A stretch of DNA of 10,833 nt from Candidatus Uhrbacteria bacterium (GTDB lineage Bacteria; Patescibacteriota; Patescibacteriia; JACQRZ01), in NCBI GenBank assembly GCA_016206235.1, contig JACQRZ010000026.1, positions 1 to 10,833 on the forward strand, written 5' to 3'. Positions within the stretch are counted from its first letter, which is position 1, and each line of letters opens with the position of its first letter. A program made the position numbers and the translations under genes. This document shows positions 6,085 to 10,833 of the stretch, piece after piece. The notes under the pieces were generated by a model. The model was not told where the DNA came from. It made no database searches and was given only the letters and a program-made list of their open reading frames with translations.

Positions 6085-6195
6085 TATGCCCGCCTAAGTT
6101 TCGACCAAAAGCGGGTATCGAAGAAGAAAGAGTATCTGAAAAGATTAAACAAAGAAAGGTAATAAATGTTTTATTCGAAATTTAGGCGGGTATGA
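6085..6195 (+). promoter_or_regulatory. switch-like RNA leader controlling the rplC start
   Basis: Bases 6085-6104 pair without interruption with 6175-6194 (17 Watson-Crick plus 3 G-U pairs), burying the rplC ATG (6192-6194). After a 2x2 mismatch, 6107-6110 and 6169-6172 add four A-T pairs. The 5' arm has an alternative partner: 6086-6093 pairs with 6111-6118 (8 pairs, one G-U), because GCGGGTAT occurs both at 6111-6118 and at 6187-6193 plus the next base position in near-identical form. The two folds exclude each other. Inside the 3' region, AAAGG (6155-6159) sits 6 bases before ATG 6166, opening a 9-codon ORF that ends TGA 6193-6195. A ribosome on that ORF would open the long stem. The structure is seen directly; the regulatory role is inferred. 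Confidence 0.65.
6166..6195 (+). CDS. 9-codon leader ORF overlapping the rplC start (MFYSKFRRV)
   Basis: ATG 6166-6168 follows AAAGG (6155-6159) at a good 6-base spacing. It encodes nine residues, MFYSKFRRV, and stops at TGA 6193-6195, which overlaps the rplC ATG 6192-6194 as ATGA, the classic arrangement for termination-reinitiation. Codons 4-9 and the stop coincide with the 3' arm of the 20-bp stem at 6175-6194. rplC itself has only a weak SD (AGG 6184-6186), so this mini-ORF may be its main ribosome entry point. The peptide is basic and not recognised; the act of translation is probably what matters. It could be chance, but SD, length, overlap and stem coincide. Confidence 0.5.
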   Translation: MFYSKFRRV

Positions 6196-7133
6196 AATGT
6201 ATCTTGGGTAAAAAAATTGAGATGTCACAAAGGTTTCAAGAGAATGGCCAGGTGTGTCCCGTGACTGCTATTCAGGCGGGCCCGTGTTATGTTACCCAAG
6301 TGAAAACCGCCGATAAAGACGGATACGAAGCAGTGCAGCTTGGATTTAGCACAAAGAAGAATGTTTCTAAGGCGTTGCAAGGACATATGAAGAGGGCAGC
6401 TTCATTTGAGAAGTCCAACGGATTTCAGTATCTTAGCGAAGTGCGCGGGGCTGCGAAAGGTATTACGCTTGGCGATGTTGTTGATCTTTCTCAGTTCAAA
6501 AAAGGAGAGCAGGTTGAAGTGATTGGCATCTCCAAAGGAAAGGGATTTGCTGGTGTTGTAAAGCGCCATCATTTCCACGGCCACCCAACGTCTCACGGTC
6601 ATAAGGACCAAGAGCGTATGCCTGGGTCAATCGGATCAGGCGGAGTCCAGCGTGTGTTCAAAGGATTACGTATGGCAGGCCGCATGGGCGGCGATCGAGT
6701 TACTGTAAAAAATCTGGAGGTTGTTGATATTGACGAAACAAACGGTGTTGTGTATCTCAAAGGCGCAGTGCCAGGTCCACGCGGAGGATTAGTGCAGATT
6801 TGCGCAGAAGGACCCCTCGAATGTAAAAAACCAGCAATCGAAGTTGTAAATCAACAAGATGAACAAGACGAGGAAGAAGCAAAGCCTGAAATGCCCGACG
6901 CAGAAGGTGGAGCTGCAACTGAAGAGGCCGTGAAAGAAGTTGAGGACCAGGCAGGTATGCAGCATACCATCACCTCATCGGATGACCAGATTGCACAAGC
7001 AGCTCAAGTGCCAGGAAGTCCTCAGGAAGAAGTTGCGCATGAAGACAGCGAAGAAAGCCAGCCCTTAGCATCGGAAGATGAGCCTCAAGATTCTAATGTA
7101 GACGAGGGAACAGGTGAAGTAAAACAAAGCTAA
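6192..7133 (+). CDS. rplC: 50S ribosomal protein L3 with long acidic C-terminal tail
   Basis: L3 is an early 50S assembly protein that binds 23S rRNA near the peptidyl transferase centre. The core (about 1-213) shows MKCILGKKIEMSQ, VIGISKGKGFAGVVKRH (110-126), MPGSIGSGG (143-151), VFKGLRMAGRMGGDRVTV (155-172) and KGAVPGPRGG (190-199). E. coli L3 is about 209 residues; this one is 313. The extra ~98 residues have about 30 acidic and 3 basic residues and no predicted fold, which is odd for an rRNA-binding protein. The start overlaps the mini-ORF at 6166 and is buried in a long stem. It is followed by heptad arrays and rplD. Confidence 0.96.
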   Translation: MKCILGKKIEMSQRFQENGQVCPVTAIQAGPCYVTQVKTADKDGYEAVQLGFSTKKNVSKALQGHMKRAASFEKSNGFQYLSEVRGAAKGITLGDVVDLSQFKKGEQVEVIGISKGKGFAGVVKRHHFHGHPTSHGHKDQERMPGSIGSGGVQRVFKGLRMAGRMGGDRVTVKNLEVVDIDETNGVVYLKGAVPGPRGGLVQICAEGPLECKKPAIEVVNQQDEQDEEEAKPEMPDAEGGAATEEAVKEVEDQAGMQHTITSSDDQIAQAAQVPGSPQEEVAHEDSEESQPLASEDEPQDSNVDEGTGEVKQS

Positions 7134-7134
7134 C

Positions 7135-7208
7135 GAGTGATGAGTGATAAGTGAAGAGCGAAGAAGAAATAATGCTCAACACTCAACACTCAACACTTAA
7201 CACTTAAT
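7135..7208. repeat. inverted heptad repeat arrays filling the rplC-rplD spacer
   Basis: Left arm: gagtgat, gagtgat, aagtgaa, gagcgaa (7135-7162), beginning one base after the rplC stop. Right arm: gctcaac, actcaac, actcaac, acttaac, acttaat (7174-7208), ending one base before the rplD ATG. Bases 7135-7159 and 7174-7198 pair at 20 of 25 positions around a purine-rich loop. TGA recurs every 7 bases in the left arm, and TCA or TTA every 7 in the right arm. Confidence 0.8.
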
Positions 7209-7209
7209 T

Positions 7210-7890
7210 ATGGCAGCAACAGCAGAAAAAATGATTGTCGATGTATATAACATGGAAGGCGAAAAAGTTTCGACACGGGAGCTTTCGCCAGACGTGTTTG
7301 GTATTTCTGTGCAAGACGAACTTTTGCATTTTGCCGTTGTTGTGCAGGCTGCAAATGAGCGTGGTACCTACGCGCACACCAAAACGCGCGGAGAAGTGCG
7401 CGGTGGAGGAAAGAAGCCATGGAAGCAAAAGGGTACAGGACGCGCACGTCACGGTTCAATTCGATCACCAATCTGGCGCGGTGGAGGAATAGTGTTTGGC
7501 CCTCGCACTGATCGTAACTACTCAATGAAGATCAACAAAAAAGTGAAAAAGAAAGCGCTCTGTATGGCACTTGCGCAAAAAGCTCAGACAGGTAAGTTGA
7601 TTCTTATCGATACCTTTGCCCCAAGCAACGCGAAGACAAAAGAGGCATTTGCTTTGTTAAAAAAATTACCACTTATTCTTACCAAGAAGAAGTCAGAAAA
7701 AATCGCGTTTCTTTCACCCAAAAATGACAGTGTTTCAAAGAAGAGTTTTTCAAATGTATCCTTTGTCACGGTGGTGCCAGTTGAAAATCTTAATGTGATC
7801 GATTTGGTAAAGAGCACCTCAATTGTAGCGCCGCTGACAAGTATTGATGTCATTGAAAAGCGATATGCTAAGCCAGTGACGAGTGATTAG
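7210..7890 (+). CDS. rplD: 50S ribosomal protein L4
   Basis: L4 binds domain I of 23S rRNA, and its long loop lines the exit tunnel beside L22. The 226-residue protein has normal length. The tunnel loop is intact: RGGGKKPWKQKGTGRARHGSIRSP (split at GGGKKPW, KGTGRARHG, RSPIWRGGG), with the Lys and Gly positions linked to macrolide sensitivity in the ancestral state. The second half has the expected alternating pattern ending LVKSTSIVAPLTSIDVIEKRY. In E. coli L4 represses its own operon by acting on the S10 leader; here the candidate target is the structured spacer before rplC, but no equivalence is shown. No SD precedes the ATG. Its last codons lie inside the next heptad array. Confidence 0.97.
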   Translation: MAATAEKMIVDVYNMEGEKVSTRELSPDVFGISVQDELLHFAVVVQAANERGTYAHTKTRGEVRGGGKKPWKQKGTGRARHGSIRSPIWRGGGIVFGPRTDRNYSMKINKKVKKKALCMALAQKAQTGKLILIDTFAPSNAKTKEAFALLKKLPLILTKKKSEKIAFLSPKNDSVSKKSFSNVSFVTVVPVENLNVIDLVKSTSIVAPLTSIDVIEKRYAKPVTSD

Positions 7891-7909
7891 TTTTTAGTGT
7901 TTAGAAACT
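7875..7909 (+). repeat. heptad repeat array across the rplD end and rplD-rplW spacer
   Basis: Five units: agtgacg, agtgatt, agttttt, agtgttt, agaaact. They run from inside the last codons of rplD through its TAG (7888-7890) and abut the rplW ATG with no gap. The first two units carry TGA at the same place. There is only one arm, though AGTTT (7889-7893) and AAACT (7905-7909) can pair. It shows that the 7-base pattern has entered coding sequence. Confidence 0.6.
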
Positions 7910-8341
7910 ATGGGATTGTTTAATAAAAAAAAGAAGGATATAGATGAAAAGGAAGTGAAGGAGGCTTCAACCGATTTCGTATTGAAGGAAAAAGAGGAGG
8001 AAAAAAAGCAGGCCGAAGCATCCGAAGAAAAGGCAGCTTTTCAGATGAAAAAGATGGCAAGCAGAAAGTATAATGTGAAAGAGTACGCAGCGCTTCTAAG
8101 GCCCATCATTACCGAAAAGTCAGTGGTAAGTGGCACGTACTTGTTTGAAGTGGCAAAGAATGTGAACAAAATCGATATCAAAAAGGCGTTTTACAATATT
8201 TATGGGATCATGCCAAAAAAAGTGAATGTGGTTGTTCAGCAAGGAAAACAGGTACGCTACGGACGTGTGGCAGGAAAACGCAAAGATTGGAAAAAAGCCA
8301 TTGTTATTCTTAAAAAAGGCGAAAAGATAGATACATACTAG
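7910..8341 (+). CDS. rplW: 50S ribosomal protein L23 with charged N-terminal extension
   Basis: L23 sits at the tunnel exit and is the docking site for trigger factor and SRP. The family core starts near residue 57 with EYAALLRPIITEKS. Glu69 corresponds to E. coli Glu18, the trigger factor contact. The core continues with VNKIDIKKAFYNIYGI, VVVQQGKQVRYGR and KDWKKAIVILKKGEKI. The family is about 95-100 residues; this protein has 143 because of about 50 N-terminal residues rich in Lys and Glu and likely helical. Internal ATGs at 8045 and 8054 would give normal-length L23 and cannot be ruled out as the true start. ATG 7910 is preferred because it fills the gap to rplD and the extension has coding-like composition. 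Confidence 0.93.
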   Translation: MGLFNKKKKDIDEKEVKEASTDFVLKEKEEEKKQAEASEEKAAFQMKKMASRKYNVKEYAALLRPIITEKSVVSGTYLFEVAKNVNKIDIKKAFYNIYGIMPKKVNVVVQQGKQVRYGRVAGKRKDWKKAIVILKKGEKIDTY

Positions 8342-8430
8342 CTTCTAGAGATTAGCTTCTAGCTTCTAGGATTGAAAACACTTCAGTCTTGAAAGCTAGC
8401 AGCTAAAAGCTAGCAGCTAAAAGCTAGAAT
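8340..8430. repeat. inverted heptad repeat arrays filling the rplW-rplB spacer
   Basis: Left arm: agcttct, agagatt, agcttct, agcttct, aggattg (8340-8374), starting inside the rplW stop codon. Right arm: gaaagct, agcagct, aaaagct, agcagct, aaaagct, agaat (8391-8430), ending at the rplB ATG. CTA or TTA recurs every 7 bases in the left arm, TAG or TAA every 7 in the right arm. The left arm is nearly identical to that before rpsS (9265-9299). Confidence 0.85.
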
Positions 8431-9261
8431 ATGGGTATTCGAGTCTACAATCCAACCAGTCCTGGCAGGCGCAAATCAAGCGTTTCAGATTTTGTTGAAA
8501 TTACAAAGTCAGAACCAGAAAAGAGCCTTATTGTTATCAAGAAGCAAAAGGCGGGGCGCAACAACCAGGGAAAGATTACCGTTCGTCATCGTGGCGGTGG
8601 CGTAAAGCGCTATTACCGCATCATTGATTTTAAGCGGAAGAAGTTTGACATACCCGCAAAGGTGACAGCTATTGAATATGATCCAAACCGTTCAGCGCGC
8701 ATAGCGCTTCTTGAGTATCCTGACAAAGAGAAAGCATATATCATTGCACCTGTCGGTCTTACGGTAGGCGAAGAAGTAGTATCATCTCAAAGAGAAGCAG
8801 AAATCAAGCCAGGCAACCGATTGCCACTTTCTATCATTCCTGTTGGCATGATGATTCATGCGCTTGAACTCTTTCCAGAGCAAGGAGCACAGCTTATTCG
8901 ATCTGCGGGGTTAAGTGCCCAACTCATGGCTCTTGAAGGAAACACGGCACAAGTAAAGCTTCCGTCTGGTGAGGTTCGAACATTTATTGCCTCATGTATG
9001 GCAACGATAGGCCAGGTTGGAAATGCAGATAACCGTCATATCCGCCTTGGAAAAGCAGGACGAAAGAGGCTTTTAGGATGGCGTCCATCGGTTCGCGGAA
9101 AAGCAATGAATCCGGTTGATCACCCTCATGGTGGCGGAGAAGGAAATCAGCCAATTGGTTTGAAGTCTCCAAAGACACCAAAAGGAAAACCAGCACTTGG
9201 CGTGCGCACGAGAAAGAAGAAGAAATGGTCAAATAAGTTTATTATCAAAAGGCGGAAGTAA
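8431..9261 (+). CDS. rplB: 50S ribosomal protein L2
   Basis: L2 is one of the most conserved 50S proteins. It is needed for subunit joining and lies close to the peptidyl transferase centre. The 276-residue product has standard length. It shows RNNQGKITVRHRGGGVKRYYR (start at 43, key residues the GGG at 55-57), IEYDPNRSARIALLEY (81-96), GNRLPLSIIPVG (128-139), SGEVRTF and the C-terminal signature MNPVDHPHGGGEG (226-238). The conserved His pair is at 231 and 233, the region of E. coli His229. The ATG follows the heptad array directly without an SD, and the protein N-terminus (MGIRVYNPTSPGRR) fits the family. No irregularity seen. Confidence 0.98.
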   Translation: MGIRVYNPTSPGRRKSSVSDFVEITKSEPEKSLIVIKKQKAGRNNQGKITVRHRGGGVKRYYRIIDFKRKKFDIPAKVTAIEYDPNRSARIALLEYPDKEKAYIIAPVGLTVGEEVVSSQREAEIKPGNRLPLSIIPVGMMIHALELFPEQGAQLIRSAGLSAQLMALEGNTAQVKLPSGEVRTFIASCMATIGQVGNADNRHIRLGKAGRKRLLGWRPSVRGKAMNPVDHPHGGGEGNQPIGLKSPKTPKGKPALGVRTRKKKKWSNKFIIKRRK

Positions 9262-9264
9262 CCA

Positions 9265-9360
9265 AGCTTCTAGTGACTAGCTTCTAGCTTCTAGGGTTGA
9301 AAAACAAATATTCAATCTTAAAAGCTAACAGCTAGAAGCTAAAAGCTAGCAGCTAAAATT
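9265..9360. repeat. inverted heptad repeat arrays filling the rplB-rpsS spacer
   Basis: Left arm: agcttct, agtgact, agcttct, agcttct, agggttg (9265-9299). Right arm: aaaagct, aacagct, agaagct, aaaagct, agcagct, aaaatt (9320-9360), ending at the rpsS ATG. Over about 41 bases the left arm differs from that at 8340 by three substitutions and one inserted A, so the two spacers carry copies of one element. Stop trinucleotides recur every 7 bases in both arms. Confidence 0.85.
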
Positions 9361-9696
9361 ATGTCACGAAGTTTGAAAAAAGGCCCGTACGTTGACGAGC
9401 GTCTTCTCAAAAAGATTGCAAAGCTTCGCGTTGGCGATAAAACGGTCATCAAAACATGGTCACGAGATAGCATGATTGTGCCAGAAATGGTAGGATTTAT
9501 CTTCGGAGTCCATAATGGAAAATTACACATTCCTGTTGTGGTCGTAGAGAATATGGTTGGCCATCGTTTGGGTGAATTTTCGCCAACACGAAAGTTTGTC
9601 CGCCACGGTGGTAAGATGCAAAAAGAGCAAGAGCAGGCAGCAGCAGCCAAAGCGTCGGCAGCAGTGAAAGAAACCCAGAGCGGAGCGAAAAAATAA
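9361..9696 (+). CDS. rpsS: 30S ribosomal protein S19
   Basis: S19 lies in the 30S head, pairs with S13 and contacts A-site tRNA and the inter-subunit bridge. The 111-residue product has the core MSRSLKKGPYVDERLLKKI, TWSRDSMIVPEMVG (32-45), VHNGKLHIPV and GHRLGEFSPTRKF (67-79). The normal family length is about 92. The extra ~20 residues form a C-terminal tail rich in Ala, Gln and Lys. The ATG sits at the end of a heptad array with no SD. rplV follows only 6 bases after the stop, so coupled translation is likely there. Confidence 0.97.
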   Translation: MSRSLKKGPYVDERLLKKIAKLRVGDKTVIKTWSRDSMIVPEMVGFIFGVHNGKLHIPVVVVENMVGHRLGEFSPTRKFVRHGGKMQKEQEQAAAAKASAAVKETQSGAKK

Positions 9697-9702
9697 CGTT
9701 AT

Positions 9703-10149
9703 ATGCAGATAACAGCAAAAGCAAAAAATATTCGAATGTCAGCGCGAAAAGTTCGCTTAGTCGTTGATGTTATTCGCGGACGTGATGTGCAAACCGCGCT
9801 CGACCAATTGCAGCAGATTGTGCGTGCGGCAGCGTTGCCTGTGAGAAAGGTTCTTCTTTCGGCGCTTGCCAATGCCCAGCATAATTTTCAGGCAGAAGAG
9901 AGTAATTTGATTGTGCAGAAGGCCTATGTTGATCAGGGAGCTCAGCTGAAACGATGGCGTCCACGCGCATTTGGAAGAGCAGCGCCAATTAAGAAGCATT
10001 CCTGCCATATCACGGTTGTACTTGGAGAAAAGGAAGAGAAAAAATCCGAAGTACGAACGCCAGCCAAAGGCTGGTCCGCCTCAGGCGGAAAATCCGAAAC
10101 AAAGAGCAAAAATAAAAAAGAAAAAACAACGAAAGAATCTAAGAAATAG
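9703..10149 (+). CDS. rplV: 50S ribosomal protein L22 with basic C-terminal tail
   Basis: L22 spans the 50S subunit, and its beta-hairpin lines the exit tunnel opposite L4. The core (about 1-111) shows AKNIRMSARKVRLVVDVIRG (start 7), LSALANAQHNF (52-62), the hairpin LKRWRPRAFGRAAPIKKHS (82-100) and CHITVVL. The family is about 110 residues. Here 148, with a Lys, Ser and Glu-rich tail. Part of the tail (about PAKGWSASGGK) is encoded by two perfect DNA palindromes at 10061-10089, so it probably arose by a palindromic repeat inserting in frame. No SD is visible; coupling to rpsS, 6 bases upstream, is likely. rpsC starts 2 bases after its stop. Confidence 0.96.
   Translation: MQITAKAKNIRMSARKVRLVVDVIRGRDVQTALDQLQQIVRAAALPVRKVLLSALANAQHNFQAEESNLIVQKAYVDQGAQLKRWRPRAFGRAAPIKKHSCHITVVLGEKEEKKSEVRTPAKGWSASGGKSETKSKNKKEKTTKESKK
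10061..10089. repeat. double palindrome inside the rplV tail
   Basis: CAGCC-AAA-GGCTG (10061-10073) is followed one base later by TCCGCC-TCA-GGCGGA (10075-10089). Both are perfect with 3-base loops. Their GC content contrasts with the A-rich coding sequence on either side. They add about ten in-frame codons to the dispensable end of L22, like coding palindromic elements known from Rickettsia. Confidence 0.7.
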
Positions 10150-10151
10150 TT

Positions 10152-10805
10152 ATGGGACAAAAAGTTAATCCAAAAGTTTTTCGCACAGGCGTTCTCTTTC
10201 CGTGGGACTCAAAGTGGTTCGCACGTGGGCGTGATTTTGCTGAAAATCTTAAAACTGATTTGGCGATCAAAAAGTTTCTTGAAAAAGAGTTGAAAGGAGC
10301 TGGCATTGCCCGTATTGAAATTGAACGAACACGCAATGCAATCACCGTCCTGATCCATTCAGCAAAACCGGGAGTTATTATTGGACGCCAGGGCGCAGGT
10401 ATTGATGAGCTGAAAAAAAAGATCAAACAGAAATTTTTTGCTTCAAAAAAGTCGGCAATCAACCTCAATGTCATTGAAGTCGACAAGCCCGGCATGAATG
10501 CGCAGTTGGTTGTCTTGGGCATGGTTGAAGATATAGAAAAACGTATGCCATACCGCCGAGTATTAAAATCGGTTATTGATCGCGTGCAAAAGAGCGGCGC
10601 ATTAGGCGTAAAGGTTATGGTTGGTGGTCGGTTGAATGGCGCTGAAATTGCAAACCAGGAGATGCTCTCATGGGGTAAGGTTCCGCTTCACACCCTTCGC
10701 GCCAATATTGATTATTGCAGAGGCACGGCACACACCACCCAAGGAACTATTGGTGTAAAGGTTTGGATTTATAAAGGTGAAATATTCGAAAATAAAAATT
10801 CCTAA
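10152..10805 (+). CDS. rpsC: 30S ribosomal protein S3
   Basis: S3 forms part of the mRNA entry site with S4 and S5 and contributes to the ribosomal helicase. The 217-residue product begins MGQKVNPKVFRTG. A KH domain has the GRQG loop (78-81) in VIIGRQGAGIDELKKKI. The C-terminal domain shows EKRMPYRRVLKSV (129-141), with the basic residues of the mRNA entry site, then VMVGGRLNGAEIA (155-167) and the signature LHTLRANIDY to AHTTQGTIGVKVWIYKGE. The length is slightly below E. coli (233) and within the family range. It starts 2 bases after rplV, so translation is likely coupled. rplP is expected next but lies outside the window. Confidence 0.98.
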   Translation: MGQKVNPKVFRTGVLFPWDSKWFARGRDFAENLKTDLAIKKFLEKELKGAGIARIEIERTRNAITVLIHSAKPGVIIGRQGAGIDELKKKIKQKFFASKKSAINLNVIEVDKPGMNAQLVVLGMVEDIEKRMPYRRVLKSVIDRVQKSGALGVKVMVGGRLNGAEIANQEMLSWGKVPLHTLRANIDYCRGTAHTTQGTIGVKVWIYKGEIFENKNS

Positions 10806-10816
10806 TTATCAATTTC

Positions 10817-10829
10817 TCCGCCAGAGGCG
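10817..10829. repeat. palindrome copy after rpsC
   Basis: TCCGCC-AGA-GGCG (10817-10829) matches the TCCGCC-N3-GGCGGA palindrome inside rplV except for the loop and the last two bases. It lies in the spacer after rpsC, at the window edge. Confidence 0.5.
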
Positions 10830-10833
10830 CCCG

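Noticed and set aside
6086..6097. Three-codon ORF (MPA) in the 5' arm of the rplC stem
   Set aside because: No SD and too short to distinguish from chance.
6085..6194. Small transposable element (MITE) with 20-bp terminal inverted repeats
   Set aside because: No target-site duplication is visible at the ends, the right repeat contains the rplC start, and the mismatches are all G-U compatible, which fits RNA pairing better. Not fully excluded.
8340..9360. CRISPR array
   Set aside because: The units are 7 bases, contiguous, degenerate and inverted, with no spacers of constant length and no cas genes.
1..10833. tRNA or rRNA genes
   Set aside because: I saw no cloverleaf-like segment with the conserved T-arm GTTCGA-type motif in the spacers and no rRNA landmarks; the spacers are accounted for by repeats, promoters and hairpins.

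Overview
The window is a bacterial ribosomal-protein and elongation-factor locus. The str genes (rpsL, rpsG, fusA, tuf) run directly into the start of the S10 operon (rpsJ, rplC, rplD, rplW, rplB, rpsS, rplV, rpsC), all on the + strand. Base composition is moderate, the standard code with UGA as stop fits every gene, and several ribosomal proteins carry long low-complexity tails (L3, L23, L22, S19). These traits, together with the GC-rich palindromes in spacers and in one coding tail, suggest a member of the Patescibacteria / Candidate Phyla Radiation, perhaps Parcubacteria-like. That placement is inference from gene content and style, not from a search.

Layout: bases 1-204 are the end of an M50 (site-2-protease-like) membrane protease gene. 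Next comes the remnant of a HicB-type antitoxin (235-483) with no usable start. Bases 487-796 hold a consensus sigma70-type promoter, a leader with a short SD-preceded ORF and two hairpin/T-run structures, and then rpsL. rpsL and rpsG are separated by a 166-base spacer with a 13-bp inverted repeat. fusA follows. The 311-base fusA-tuf spacer holds a hairpin and two tandem consensus promoters, so tuf and the genes after it have their own start. rpsJ follows tuf with a good SD. The 297-base rpsJ-rplC spacer holds a terminator-like hairpin and then an elaborate switch-like structure over the rplC start. From rplC to rpsC the genes are packed closely.

Two signals are not explained by ordinary gene annotation. 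(1) A 20-bp uninterrupted stem (17 Watson-Crick and 3 G-U pairs) buries the rplC start codon. Its downstream arm lies inside a 9-codon SD-preceded ORF whose stop overlaps the rplC start as ATGA, and its upstream arm can instead form an 8-bp hairpin with a nearer copy of the same octamer. This looks like a translation-coupled RNA switch for L3. (2) The spacers before rpsL, fusA, rplD, rplW, rplB and rpsS are built almost wholly from degenerate 7-base repeats, usually as two inverted arms running from stop codon to start codon. Nearly every 7-mer keeps a stop trinucleotide on one strand, so each array closes all three reading frames. Genes behind these arrays lack a usable Shine-Dalgarno sequence.

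Functionally the window encodes parts of both ribosomal subunits (S12, S7, S10, S19, S3; L3, L4, L23, L2, L22) and the two GTPases that drive elongation (EF-G, EF-Tu). The rest of the S10 operon (rplP onward) would be expected beyond the right edge.
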